A stretch of 64,000 nucleotides of DNA from Ilyonectria destructans (GCA_020740775.1 JAHEWK010000019.1:186001-250000), one strand, 5' to 3'. Counted from the stretch's first letter, positions 35,642 to 46,700 are shown. Notes: generated from the sequence alone by a model not told the origin. Program-made: numbers and translations.

Positions 35642-38150
35642 ATGTCTTCAATACACGAGAATGACGTGCCCTCACCCCAAAGGCTGTCAGGGCAAGACGA
35701 AGCGGCACAAGCACATCTACAGCAGGGAAACGTCCCGTCTCGGAATCGACGGAAGATCAGTCTTGCATGCGAAGAATGCCGGGCAAGAAAGGTCCGATGC
35801 GATGGAGTCCGCCCCCAGTGCAGCGCTTGTAGGCGGAGGCCTAGAAGTGGTCGGCCTTGCATGTACCTATGTGAGCCTTTAAGAATCTCAGGGAACAAAC
35901 GGTATGTGCCACTGAAGCATTGTTATCAGTCAACAAAACAAGACATCAAGCCTCATTGATGTACGCAGGGTTATGCAGTCTCTCCATGATCGCTTGGCCT
36001 ATCTGGAGGCCAAGGTGACTCTTGAAACAGAGCCAGACATATCGTCGGGAAACGCTACATTCAGTAGTGAGGAGCTGGGGGACGAGCGGCCTTCAAAGCA
36101 ACCTTCACATGCATTCAACGCTGATCCATCTCCCCCTCAGTCTCTCCAACCTGACACAGATTCGACAGTACTGTATCCAAAACCAAGGTTGCCGCATCCC
36201 AATGTCATGACACCTGCAAGAAGCTCAAGCGACGATGTTGCTGGAGACAATAATGGTATCAGTCGCGCCTCTGGTCAAGACTTGGGCACCATCAATGCCA
36301 TGGGTATAGCCCACTTGGCAACTGACGCAGTCACCGACACGAGCAGTGAGTTTTACGGCGAGCCTTCCGCGGCCTCACTGCTTTGCGATATACAAGATCA
36401 TTGCTGTCGACCCCCCAGGCTAAGAGCCGACAGTCAAGAACAACTCACTCGGCCCTTTCAACCGTCTCAACGTACCGTCTCCAACCCTTACGCGTCGAAT
36501 GAAGATGACTACTATCTTCCACCGCGCTACGTGGCTGATGGCCTCCTTGATCATTATCGGAAGAGGGTGCAGAGCACTTATCCGTTTCTGCATTAGCTGA
36601 TATTCATCGAGGCATATAACCGCCTGTAGCTCTCAGATTCTGACGTCAAAAGCCTACCTTAGCTTACAGGAGTAGGTCTTAGAGGGCCAAGCTATCCAGT
36701 ATCTATATTCTATAGTGCACTTAACGCGGCCTTTGCCTTAGCAGCCCAGTCTATTGATAGACTAGCTTAGGAGCGTAAGGAGAGATCTGCCCCTTTCGTT
36801 CGACGCTCCAGGTATTTTATATATCTTAATTTCTTAGATAACGCCGATCTATCTATAGTCTAAGCCTTATTAATATTAGTATATTATCTGCAGAACTTAA
36901 GCCTTCCTACCTGCTGCTAGAATGTAGTGGGAACTGCCTATTATATAGCATAGAGTTTAGAACTATATCTAGAAATAGATAAGGGAATAACTTCTCAGTT
37001 AGAAAAAGAGATAAAAAGGCATATATAGTATAGCTGTATATCTTAATATATATAATATACCTTTCTTCTTATAGAGCCTGTTACTTTTCTTTTCTAACTG
37101 GTCTTGTAATATACAGCATCTTAGGTATATTAATAGGCCGACTATATTTAAACTCAACTATATTAAAGGTCCTGCTTCTAAGCGCACCAGATGAGGAGAT
37201 TTCTACATCTATTTCTATTTAATATAAGTATAATAATATAGAAGTTTACACTATAAACTTTTTTTTAGAGGCTATTAAACTTAGCTATATTCTTAATTGC
37301 ATCCTGGGATAAATATATAACCCTTAGAAAGAGTATAAGACCAGCAATTAGACTAAGGTTGCTAATAAAATATACTATACTTAATAGGTTTCCTCTACTA
37401 TTGGGCTTAACTATAACTTAAACCTCTTTAAGGCTGAGTTGCTAGAGGTACTTTAGTTGTTAACTGAAACTCCAATACTTTATTATAGGGCTGTTTTTTT
37501 ATATTAAAGATATATCTTGTGTATAAGGTAAGAGTTTGAAAATAATATATCCCTATTATGCAACTTACTATTCTTATTTCTAACCCTCTTATCTTAATAA
37601 CCATTAGATTTCTTTATATATATATACTACTCTATTGTCCACTACTTATCTAACTATACCGGAAAATTAATACCTAAGTGAAAACAGCCTTAAGAGAGAA
37701 ATCTTAAGATACTTTACGCACTTAAAATCAGCTCCATAGTGTTTTTACTGAGAAATACTCTATTATATATATTAAGACTGTATAAGCTCTAATTAATTAT
37801 ATTAATAATAGCTTAAAGACAATATATAGTAAATTACCCTAGTATAGTTACTACTATATAGTATATCTACTAATTAAGATTATATTCAGTCTTCTGCACT
37901 AATACTTACTAGATATCTACTATACTGCTATAGTAGTTATTTTAGCTGATTTTTGTTCACTGGGTTTACAACAGCTTAGCCATAGCAGTCTTTTCAAATC
38001 GTGGCGAATATATAAGGACTTCTTTTGTTAAATATTGGAGTATAACCCCGAGAGTTATTGATACTTTTGAAGACTGGAAAGTATCTTAAGATTCATAGAA
38101 TCTGCCGCCTTTAACAGTATACTCCTCATTCTCTTTTATTTCTATATAGG
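35642..38150 (+). pseudogene. Zn2Cys6 transcription factor, 5' part intact, rest RIP-mutated
   Basis: Exon 1 (35642-35901) encodes the binuclear zinc cluster with six Cys in CEECRARKVRCDGV and CSACRRRPRSGRPC; the intron 35902-35968 joins NKR to VMQSLHDRLAYLEAKV, the linker/coiled coil. Codons stay open to YPFLH, then a TAG at 36594-36596 replaces the expected Trp. Beyond it the same frame continues with unmistakable fungal-regulator sequence (FYSALNAAFALAAQSIDRLA, then RYFIYLNFLDNADLSIV, ALLILVYYLQNLSLPTC, LELYLEIDKGI) but with many TAG/TAA and strong AT bias, later with frame changes (for example VLLLSAPDEEISTSISI). So the AT-rich tract is the mutated body of this gene and not an inserted element. 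DNA binding could survive as a truncated protein; activation could not. Confidence 0.75.
36594..38150. other. RIP-like AT-rich tract within the regulator gene
   Basis: Composition changes sharply at about 36.6 kb and returns to normal at about 38.15 kb. Residual coding similarity to the middle-homology region of fungal Zn2Cys6 regulators runs through it. The boundaries lie inside and near the end of one gene, as expected if only this segment had a duplicate elsewhere when RIP acted. Confidence 0.7.
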
Positions 38151-38197
38151 GATGAATCTAATATCTTCTCAACCCGTCAGGAATAATAGATGATTCG

Positions 38198-38413
38198 ATG
38201 GAAGAAAGTGCCCCAATGTGTGAAGAGCGGCAAGAGCTTATTATGGACTACATTACAAATTCTTACTTCGATCCGACTATGGTGCTCGGTCTTAAAGAGG
38301 CCCAGTTTGATATGCCTACGCAATTAAATGACATTGAGTCCGTTCTGTGCGACAACCAGCTTTGGACTCTTGCAGGGTTGAGTGCGATAAATGTTGACAA
38401 CATGGTTATATAA
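38198..38413 (+). CDS. Short open frame of 71 codons, possible tail of the regulator gene
   Basis: Begins MEESAPMCEERQELIMDYIT and ends NVDNMVI. Normal composition directly right of the RIP tract. It may be the undamaged C-terminus of the Zn2Cys6 gene or chance. I do not recognise a domain, and the frame does not join simply to the damaged part. Confidence 0.3.
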   Translation: MEESAPMCEERQELIMDYITNSYFDPTMVLGLKEAQFDMPTQLNDIESVLCDNQLWTLAGLSAINVDNMVI

Positions 38414-38843
38414 CGCAATAAGTTCTGACTCAGCACCCACCCTCAGGTTATAATTCTCTGGGGTTCATCGCCTAGGCTATATCCCGAGTCTGGCTTTGAT
38501 AGGCGATATGATAAGGGTATCCCTTACACAAGCATACGGTTAACCATTCTCACTGGGTTCTCAGTCTTACAATTGATTTGTAGACGCTCGTGCTGACATT
38601 TATGATGATTCTTCAATCGGCTACCGTAAACTGGGCATATTCTTTAATTAGCACTGCGAAAGGGTTGAAAGTCACCCAAGAACGGTAGACCCCAAGCCGT
38701 CCGCTTTTTGAAGTCAAGTGACATTAAACCATCGGCACTGAGATTGTGGACCATGCAGATAGATATTCGAAGGTAATTAGTGCTGGTATTCAATGTTTCT
38801 AGCTAGCTAGTCTTCCCTGCCGCAGATAGATATTCGTGCGTTC
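38414..38843. other. Intergenic, nothing recognised
   Basis: About 430 bp between the regulator relic and the ABM gene. No gene, RNA or repeat seen. Confidence 0.4.
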
Positions 38844-39230
38844 TCAAGCAGCGCAGACACCACCCACAGCCACCTTGCTTAAGATGATGGGATACACAAT
38901 AGTTCCCTCCGGATAGCCTGATATATTTTTTTTAAATTCAGGGTCGGCAAAGGCTTTGCGAAATGCATCGGTTGATTCCCAGACAGCGATATTGACGAAA
39001 ATATTGCTTTCTGGTCCCACAGATCGATGAAGCTGTCCCGACAGCATGCCGTACTGCGCCTTCATGAAATTTCCGTCGAGCGCCCAGTTTGCCAGGAATG
39101 GTTCTTCGTCTTCATGCGACTTGAGGACAAACGTGTTGATGAAGATGGCGGGGCTCGTTTCCGTTTCCAGTTGACGCAGGAATGGAGTTGACGTCCCTGG
39201 GATATCAAGGAGGTTCAAGTGCGAAGTCAT
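38844..39230 (-). CDS. ABM-domain protein (antibiotic biosynthesis monooxygenase family)
   Basis: Minus strand, intronless, 128 codons from ATG 39230; an in-frame upstream Met (39323) would add an unconserved, Ser/Thr-rich leader and is less likely. The central region PAIFINTFVLKSHEDEEPFL, then LHRSVGPESNIFVNIAVWES and AFRKAFADPEF, shows the ferredoxin-like fold pattern of small cofactor-free monooxygenases: a beta strand with two-residue periodicity, then the VxxWES and F segments. Such proteins oxidise anthrone-type intermediates in fungal polyketide pathways, or act as dimeric cyclases. Appears intact. Its neighbours (EthD, NmrA-like, questin-oxidase-like) support an aromatic polyketide context. 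Confidence 0.75.
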   Translation of the reverse strand: MTSHLNLLDIPGTSTPFLRQLETETSPAIFINTFVLKSHEDEEPFLANWALDGNFMKAQYGMLSGQLHRSVGPESNIFVNIAVWESTDAFRKAFADPEFKKNISGYPEGTIVYPIILSKVAVGGVCAA

Positions 39231-39915
39231 TTCGGATTGTCGGTTGTTGGATGTGACTTGACTAAGGTAAAGGTAGGAGTTGCGGCTTGAAGTGTAAGGT
39301 GTGTGTTGCAGCGTAGTGGGCAAAGAATATGTGTTCCGGGCAGAAGCTTCTGATAAATGCTCCTTGCGCGCGCGGCGATATTGATCCTAGCCCATCCATG
39401 TTTCGGGATGTTCGGTGCTTCTTCCGTGCTGCAATTTAGACGATCGGCTCCTATGTACGAGTTGAATTTCTGTCTGACTAGTTACGCGTAAGTTAGTGGT
39501 GTTACGGATAAGCCGGGTTTAGATCCGAACCCGCGCCCCGGCTTGGTGCTCCGCGGTGATGGCAAGGAGATCCGAACATTCTTGCTAGTCTGCGGCTGCC
39601 ATTCCGCGCTCCGTAACTTACCAGATTCCAGAAGCGTCAGAGGCGTTGGGTGGACTTTCTGTAAACAAAGACAGCCTTCTTTGAAGCGGGTTATTGTGAT
39701 CCGACGAGTCTCTAGTGTCAGAGAGTCAAGTTTCGACTAAGTTATTCTAGATTGATCCCGAATCTCCCGACTTCCGCTAGCGTCAATACCCAAGATGATA
39801 AAGTGCCGTAGAGAAAACACCAAGTCCCTGCTCAAACCCTTGATTCTCGGGGAGTCTATGTTCCCCATCACCTGCATCCCGAAACTGTATCATACATCTT
39901 CCGGCACCTTTTACA
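39231..39915. promoter_or_regulatory. Divergent intergenic region between the ABM and EthD genes
   Basis: The two genes are transcribed away from each other, so this 685-bp stretch should contain both promoters and could be a shared control region. No operator motif could be assigned. Confidence 0.45.
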
Positions 39916-40665
39916 ATGATGAAAGCATATTACTTCCTGTGGCGCCGTACCGGCATGGACCGTAACGAGTTCATTGACTACTACGAGAATCCTCATGTTG
40001 ATCTCATCCTCCGCAACCTTCCCAAGCACGACGACTTCCGGCGCAACTATCCAGCCTGGGACCGCAGCAACACGGCCGACCTCGGCTCGCCGCTATTCGA
40101 TGCGATGACAGCTATCACTTACGAGAGCCCGGTAAAGTTTGCTGAAGCACTTGCAACCTTCTACAGCCAGCCGTTCAACCAGATCGTCACCGAGGACGAG
40201 TTGCGGTTCCTGGATCGCTCGCGCATTAAGTTCGTTATGGTTGACGAGATCATCGATGAAGTGCCAGAGAATAAGTGGCGGCCTGCTCCTATGGTCGTCG
40301 AGGATGCCAAGTTGATCCGTTTGATCAGGCGACCCGCTGCGCTCGATGCTGCTGAGTTCCGCAAAGCCTATGAGGCTCTGCAGGCGCCTGCTATCCGATC
40401 CACCGTCGGCAGCTGTGTCGACTATCGCCGCAACTATATCCGCGGTTCAGACTCGCATAATTTCACCACGCCCGAGCTTGAGAATAACCTCGATATTCAC
40501 TCAGTCATCGCTTGTGACCTCATCGAAGAGCTATGCTTCGCATCCAGCGCTGACGCCGATGCTGCCGTGCGGGCACTAGACGGCGTTGGTGTTGGCACCC
40601 CGTTGTTGACGGGAATGCTGGGCACGTCGGCCATCATCTGCGACCAGCGTCTCCGCAACGCTTGA
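39916..40665 (+). CDS. EthD-domain protein, two-domain form
   Basis: Intronless, 249 codons, GC-rich at third positions unlike the damaged neighbours. The N-terminal EthD-like domain is visible as AYYFLWRRTGMDRNEFIDYY followed by ENPHVDLIL; a second copy of the fold begins at about residue 118 (KLIRLIRRPAALDAAEFRKA, then CVDYRRNYI). The two halves share the pattern of a first strand, an FxxxY helix, and an RRNY segment (FRRNYPAWD and YRRNYIRGS). Two-domain EthD proteins occur in fungal anthraquinone and monodictyphenone-type clusters, where related proteins act as decarboxylases. Intact. Start chosen at the first of two adjacent ATGs. Confidence 0.82.
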   Translation: MMKAYYFLWRRTGMDRNEFIDYYENPHVDLILRNLPKHDDFRRNYPAWDRSNTADLGSPLFDAMTAITYESPVKFAEALATFYSQPFNQIVTEDELRFLDRSRIKFVMVDEIIDEVPENKWRPAPMVVEDAKLIRLIRRPAALDAAEFRKAYEALQAPAIRSTVGSCVDYRRNYIRGSDSHNFTTPELENNLDIHSVIACDLIEELCFASSADADAAVRALDGVGVGTPLLTGMLGTSAIICDQRLRNA

Positions 40666-41143
40666 ACAACAAGTGATTCGGAATTATCTGGAATTATGTC
40701 GTGGACAATACGGTCTGATTGGTTCGGTCACATGCCCGAGGTCATCAGTCCCAGATCAACACAGTCACTAGGTTGGTAATATTGTGCTAGACAATAGGCC
40801 CTCAGTTACAGATACAGAGAATCACCGAAACTGTTTATTAATATACTTTATTTGGTTTATAGAAGATGACCTGGACAACCTATTGCGTATATTAGAATTG
40901 AAATCTTCATATCTTAATAAAGCGTTCAAGAAGCTGACGGCTATGCTACCCTGCACTAGAATGAAACAGTGCTGTGATATCCGAATATGTCATAACTAGG
41001 GATATCAGGAAACATATGACTATCAACAGTAGACAGCTGAAGAGCCTGAGTATGATCGGTGCGGTTCTTGATGAGTAACATGACTGGTGCTGATGATGTG
41101 AATTCTACTTTAGACAAAGTCTTGGACCCATGTGCCACATGCT
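40666..41143. other. Intergenic, nothing recognised
   Basis: About 480 bp between the EthD gene and a patchwork of gene fragments. No supported gene. Confidence 0.4.
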
Positions 41144-41262
41144 CTATTGCGAGTCGTATCGCACACCGTTCACAAGCGTACCAATCCCAGATATCTCGAC
41201 ACGAATGTCATCTCCATCCTGCAAAACTAGACGGGGCGTGCAGAAGTAGCCGATGCCTGCTG
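41144..41262 (-). pseudogene. C-terminal fragment of a fumarylacetoacetate hydrolase-family gene
   Basis: Minus strand, stop TAG at 41144-41146. The last ~38 codons read GPAGIGYFCTPRLVLQDGDD then IRVEISGIGTLVNGVRYDSQ, the characteristic end of FAH-family hydrolases (a GTPAGVG-type loop followed by a DGD and EIxGIGTLxN strand). No other part of an FAH gene is present nearby. Upstream, the frame passes directly into Helitron-like helicase sequence, so this is a transplanted or truncated piece. Confidence 0.65.
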
Positions 41263-42070
41263 GGCCCTCCAGGTACAACAGGGTCCGGCCGCGTTCCCTA
41301 AGGTGCACCGTCTGAGGAGGCCCCTCCGCGTCTGTTTCTACGCCGGCCTGCCAGCGAAGGTGCGCCCACCGGCGGAATATGGCCTAATACAGTGCGGTCA
41401 GATTCAAGAAGGACCAGTGCGGCACGTTGGTAAAGTCCGTCTGATAGCCGAGCAGGTGGTAGCAGACCTCTACGGACGAGAGCTGTCTCTCGGAAAAGAT
41501 TCGATTCGCAGCTCTCATAAGAAATTGACGGCTCTTGTTCAGCACGGCCGGGCGCTGAACGTCACGTTCGACAGGATCTGACACCAGACGACTCGGTACG
41601 TCAGATTCACGAAGTTGTCGAAGGACTTCGGCGGCGAGGACAATGCGTTTCCATATTGGCGTATCCAGTTTGGTGGCGTAGTTCGTGATGTAAAACACCA
41701 TGGCTAGGCCCTTGGTCCTCGTCAAGATCACCGAGATGTCGTGGTTGTGACGGAGGCCGACCGCTATTGCTTTGTTATACCGGTTAACCAGCGGGTGGTT
41801 TCACCGGACCTTGAGGGCCATCCTCCGAGAATCCTGTCGCTTCGACGATCTTCCAAGGCGCTTTGAACCGACAAGCTGTCCGTCTGTACTTATCCGCACC
41901 CTGTTCAGCGGGTCCCTTTGGAGAATACTTGAGACAGGTGTATGTGTGGGAGTGAACCTGGCAACAGTACGCGATGAAGTTGGACTCCTGGTATTCCTGG
42001 ACTTTGAGATGACAATAGAACTTGATAACTATTGGATTCTTTCCCGCGAGGGAACCGTCATTCTCTCCCT
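41262..42070 (-). mobile_element. Helitron Rep/helicase fragment
   Basis: Minus strand. Readable pieces in order: HSHTYTCLKYSPKG, CRFKAPWKIVEATGFSEDG, then after a frame change HPLVNRYNKAIAVGLRHNHD, GLAMVFYITNYATKLDTPIW (the region with paired tyrosines of Helitron Rep), LNKSRQFLMRAANRIFSERQ, SSVEVCYHLLGYQTDFTNVP and, after a TAG, TLLYLEGPAG, the start of the helicase P-loop. The catalytic helicase body is missing; the sequence turns into an FAH C-terminus at the P-loop. Helitron ends were not located. Damage: one frameshift and at least one TAG (41384-41386). Confidence 0.65.
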
Positions 42071-42236
42071 CAAGTCGAAAATAACTAGGTTCTTATCTAT
42101 CCCAACAGGGAAAACTTCCGCTCCCCGCACCGCTTGCCGAGATACCGGTTCCATCGGCCCGTGAACCTAGACATCAAACACACAGGGGCGCCCATAAGTT
42201 CCAGACTTACACATAACGATATCCTAAGAGGAGAGC

Positions 42237-42850
42237 TCAAGCGCCTTGAGCGGCGCGGATCTTTTCGGCAAGAAACTCTGCTCCCTCTGCAGCATTTCCA
42301 CCATAAGATAGATGGGGTGGCAGGATGGCTGCAGTCAAGACACCATCACAGACGGTGTCGCGAGGGTTTGCGGCACAAATTATTTCCACCTTGTCCGCGG
42401 GGAAGTTGGGTATTTGACCGTCGTCAGCACGAAATTGGGTATCTCCAAAGGTGACGGCGCCAGCGATGCGGTTCTTTTGGTCCTCGGGGAGATCTTCAAT
42501 TGCGCGGTGATTGATAGCGGCACCTTGGCTGCCCAAATATCTCAGCACGAGACACCCCAAGATATGTTCCAGTGAAAGAATATTTACTTACGAGTATCCT
42601 CTAGCTATAATGATGGAGTTGGGATACTGGCTCATGGAATTGCTGAGGAGGCTCTTTATTTTAATAATACCCTCATTATTAGTACCGCCTGGGAGGAAGT
42701 TAGTTGACAGAAGGGCTGTATAGTCTACGCCTTGAACAGCAACCTGGCCGGGGAATTCGTCTTTCTGGTTGTCAGCAGGATTCCGATCAACTCCATCAAC
42801 TCCACGAATTGCGTATATAGAGTGGAGGTGCAGGTCCACCAATCCGAGCG
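42237..42850 (-). pseudogene. Cutinase-family gene, 5' truncated
   Basis: Minus strand. Exon 42237-42528, intron 42529-42591 (GTAAGT...CAG), and upstream exon from 42592 to about 42850. Splicing restores the nucleophile elbow GYSQG exactly at the junction. Other family landmarks: VAVQGVDYTA, NFLPGGTNNEGI, CDGVLTAAILPPHLSYGG with the catalytic Asp and His region. In intact cutinases a signal peptide and the oxyanion FARGT-type segment precede this; both are missing, replaced by AT-rich sequence where the hAT-associated block begins. The secreted esterase is therefore not made. Confidence 0.75.
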
Positions 42851-43040
42851 CGTAGAGTGTAGTAGATTGATTAATATAAGGGTCAAATAGAGTATATATA
42901 CACCGTAGAGATAGCAACGCTATTCTAGAATAGGAAAAGGATAAAGGCTGAAATTATATAGTCTTAGTATCACAACTTCATTTTCTGGAGGTTAATATAA
43001 CTCCACTAATTACAACTGCACCCCTTATTCAGCTATGCAA
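42851..43040. other. AT-rich sequence, presumed hAT 3' flank
   Basis: Lies between the cutinase fragment and the hAT C-terminal codons. The hAT end should lie here, but I could not match an inverted repeat to the other end near 54.4 kb. Confidence 0.4.
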
Positions 43041-43226
43041 CTACACACTGCTTTTATTGTAAACCTCGCCGTCGCCCGCAGTAATAAGTTGTGAATATTC
43101 CTTTTCTTTATATATAGGTAAAAATAATAGGTCTAGCTTATCAATCAGCCCTGCCCTCAGCTAACTCCACAATACTTAGGCTATCGAGATAGTATACGCA
43201 TTCAGTCTATTTCTATATAGCGTCAC
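43041..43226 (-). pseudogene. hAT transposase C-terminal part, displaced by the chromovirus insertion
   Basis: Reads VTLYRNRLNAYTISIA, a stop, VLWS, a stop, LRAGLIDKLDLLFLPIYKEK and a stop near 43041. The first two codons are the target duplication itself (GTG AC-). It continues the dimerisation domain interrupted at 51834 without loss or gain of a base. Confidence 0.82.
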
Positions 43227-43660
43227 TATCACGGCCCGGGTTGGGACCAGGCGGTCACAACCGGCAGAACCATAACATACCCACTTTTTCACATAACACC
43301 AAGATCCCAAACTCACCCCATATAAGTAAGCCAGAACACCCAACTCACTTGCCCATAATAAGCCACAAGATCGAACTTACTCTCACCCAGTAAGCCCACT
43401 AGAATAGCTATAGCATATAAAGTATACTTATTTAGCACTTTTATAGAAGACAGCCTTACTAGCTATTAATATAACTTAGTTATCTAGCTTACTATACCAG
43501 CTATATATTACTAGATATAATACTATCACTCTACTGTATTACCCCACTTATAGTAACTACACTACAACTTACACCTAATATTCTGATCCCTATTAGGACC
43601 TAAACCCCACAATCTACGCCTACCCTATACTGACAGTCTAGAATAAGTATAGCTATTATA
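43227..43660 (+). repeat. 5' LTR of chromovirus copy 2 (434 bp)
   Basis: Begins TATCACGGCCCGGG (terminal TG changed to TA) and ends AGCTATTATA, the mutated form of CGGCCGTCACA in the 3' LTR. Same length as its partner at 51400-51833. Confidence 0.9.
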
Positions 43661-43717
43661 TATTAATAGCTCTTATTCAGTATATTACTACATTAAGTAT
43701 AAGTCAGATAAGTCGCA

Positions 43718-46700
43718 ATAGCTCCCGCTACCCCATCCGCAAGTACGTCCGCCTTGTCTAAAGGAAAAGGCATCCCACACCCTAAGGCCCCTAAGGATAG
43801 AGATGGAGACGACAAGATAAATACAGAAGAGACATCCGACGAAGAAGATGCTGCGGATAAACTAACCCAGCTCTATACGGAGAACCAACAACTCAGCAGC
43901 AACCTGGTCAACTTAGCAAACCTCAGTAAGGCTGCTAATAACCACTATAGTGCCAGATTTGAAGCTATAATCCAGCAGATAGAAACTATAGGTACAGCCG
44001 CAAATAATAATACCTCTATACTCCAAGCCACTATCAGCACAATGAAACAACAAACTATTAAGCTCAGCTAGAAGTTAGCTAACATCCAGGCAGAATAAGC
44101 ATAATAAGCTAAATAAACTAATAGATTCTCAGTCATACTAAACATCTTGAGACTCCATAACATCAAAGAGACTATTAAGCCCTAATAACTAAAAGAGTTC
44201 AATAGAAACCCTAAGGAACTTACTGGATATCTTACCGAACTTAAGTTATTCTATATATACTATCTAACTGCTTTTAGCAATAACTAGTTGAAGGTATAAT
44301 ATACTATAGGACTTCTAAAAGGCAACACTAAAGATAGTATAGCATCAATCCTTAAAGACTTTATAGAGAAAGCACCAGAAGAATATAGACCTAAAACCAT
44401 AGCACTATTTAATAGCTTTAGAGCCTATAAACAACTTCTGCTTAATACCTACAGAAAATAGAACGAGAAGTACAACGCCCTTATTGCTATCCGCAAACTC
44501 CACTAACACAAAGCAGCATTAGAATACCTTATAAAGTTCCGATATCTTGCCGCCAAACTAAACTGGACGGACGAGAATATGATTGACGGCTTCTATAAAG
44601 GATTAAAGGATGAAGTAAAAGATGAGGTTTGCAAAATCCTTAATCTACTTATAGACTTCAACTTATATATCTATCAGTACGTTATGATTAATAACCGACT
44701 GTTTAAACGACATATAGAAAAAAGGAAAGAAGGAAATACCGACAGTTGGAAGAAAAAGAATAACTATAACTCTAATAGCGGCAAAAAACAACAAGGGAAT
44801 ACCTCCTACAGAATAGCAGCCGGACCTGTAGAATTAGGTGCTGCACAGTGAGACCACTTGTAAGTCCAGTGCTGGAATTATAGAAAGAAGGGCTATTTTA
44901 AAAGTAAGTATTAAGGCCCTAAGACCAACTAAAAATACAAGCCCGTACCAGAAGGTAACTATAAGGTTCGCTTTACCGGTAAGAATAAAAATATATAAAC
45001 TGCAATCCGCATAATATAAACCCAAACTATTGCTATAACTAGAAGTGGATTTAATAGATACTTCATCAGAGCAACCCAGAATGATAGCAACTAGAAAATA
45101 GAGTGTCTAAATAAGTATCCCCTAATAATACTATAAGCAGTACTAAAACTTAAAACCAGAACTAAGGAAGAAATTAGAGTGAAGAATAGTGCCGCCTGGA
45201 AAAAGAAAATAGAAAATAAGACCCCAGAATAACAGAAAGAATAACTGCTAAAGCGATAAGCTAGTGCGGAAATATAGCAAGAAAAGTAGAGCCAGGGAAT
45301 TAATACTATATAGAAACCTATCCCTATAAGCAGATAAAAGATCCCCCTGAAACTACCTACTGATATATAATTATTACAAATTATTACTATAGTCTAATAA
45401 GGTAAGGATATATAAAGACCTATAGTAGAAGTCGATATATATATCCCCAATAGATAACTTAAACCAGCTATACCGCTACTAATAATATAGGAATATAGAG
45501 TAAAGATCTTTAAGATATAGAAGAAAAACGACAAGCTATAGCAATACTTCTACACCAGAGAAGAAGGAAAGCCCTGGGTCCACCCTGGACGAGAAGCACA
45601 ATAAGCAAGAAAAATAGAACTTCCGGTAAATAATGAAGATATTATTTCCCCAGCCGATAAGTACCCTAAAATGGAGGATGAATATTACTGTAAAGGAGTA
45701 AGCCACTCTGAAGATCCGTGCTGGAGCCTCCAGACGAGCTAAGAATACTACTGGGAAGAAGATGTATGCGGGATCTATATATAGAAAAACCCTATGGAAA
45801 TATATAACGACCTCGCCAGCAAAAGACAAGCCCCCAGCGAGGATGCCCCCATCTATATTTGTATCTATAATAGATACCTAGAATACAACCCCCTAAATAT
45901 CACTATAATAGAAAGACCGGATAATAACCCCAGAGTCTCTATCCACTACTGACGGTATAAGGAAATCTTATAGGTGTTATATATTATCTATACCTGCTAA
46001 ATATATAAGAGAGAAAAAATCTACTATAACTGCTATCCGATATATACAGGCAATAAATCTATCTAGAAACTGTACTTATAGGAAGAACTCCAGTATTTCC
46101 ATATTATAATATGGTATAGCAAAGTAGGAGTTATGTAACTAGATAATAAGGGAAACCTTTTTCCGTTAAGTTGCCTGGCGTTAGATGCTACCTTTAGTAA
46201 CTATAAAATAGAGGAATACTATATATATAAATAGAAAAAACTATAGGAATAGCACACTATAGAATATAAAAGAAAAATATAATATATTATAACTAAAGCA
46301 CTTAGGTGCAATATAGAGGACTGTAAGAACTATAAATAGGAAATCTAAGATAAATTCCAATATATTAAGTATATAATAATAAGAAACTATAAATTCGATA
46401 ACTATAGAGGAACTAGCAGCCTCAATTAAGCCTGGAAAAACAAAAGGGAAGATTGGGAATAAAGAGGTATAAGCCCAGACTGTAAGGGTAAAGGACCTAC
46501 TAGATTCACTTAATCTTACTTAGTAAGAAATACAATAACCTACATACTGCCCGGATACCTAAAGTATAGAATTAAGGCATAAGAAATTAACCAGCATATC
46601 AGATAAATACATACAGAAGGATTTAACTTCTATAATAGAACTGGAGATAATAAAGATAACTAAATATAGTATTAATAACTCTAAAGATCGGAAAAAGATC

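Noticed and set aside
36594..38150. AT-rich tract in the Zn2Cys6 gene as an inserted transposon
   Set aside because: Translation still gives the regulator's own middle-homology region, and no terminal repeats or target duplication were found.
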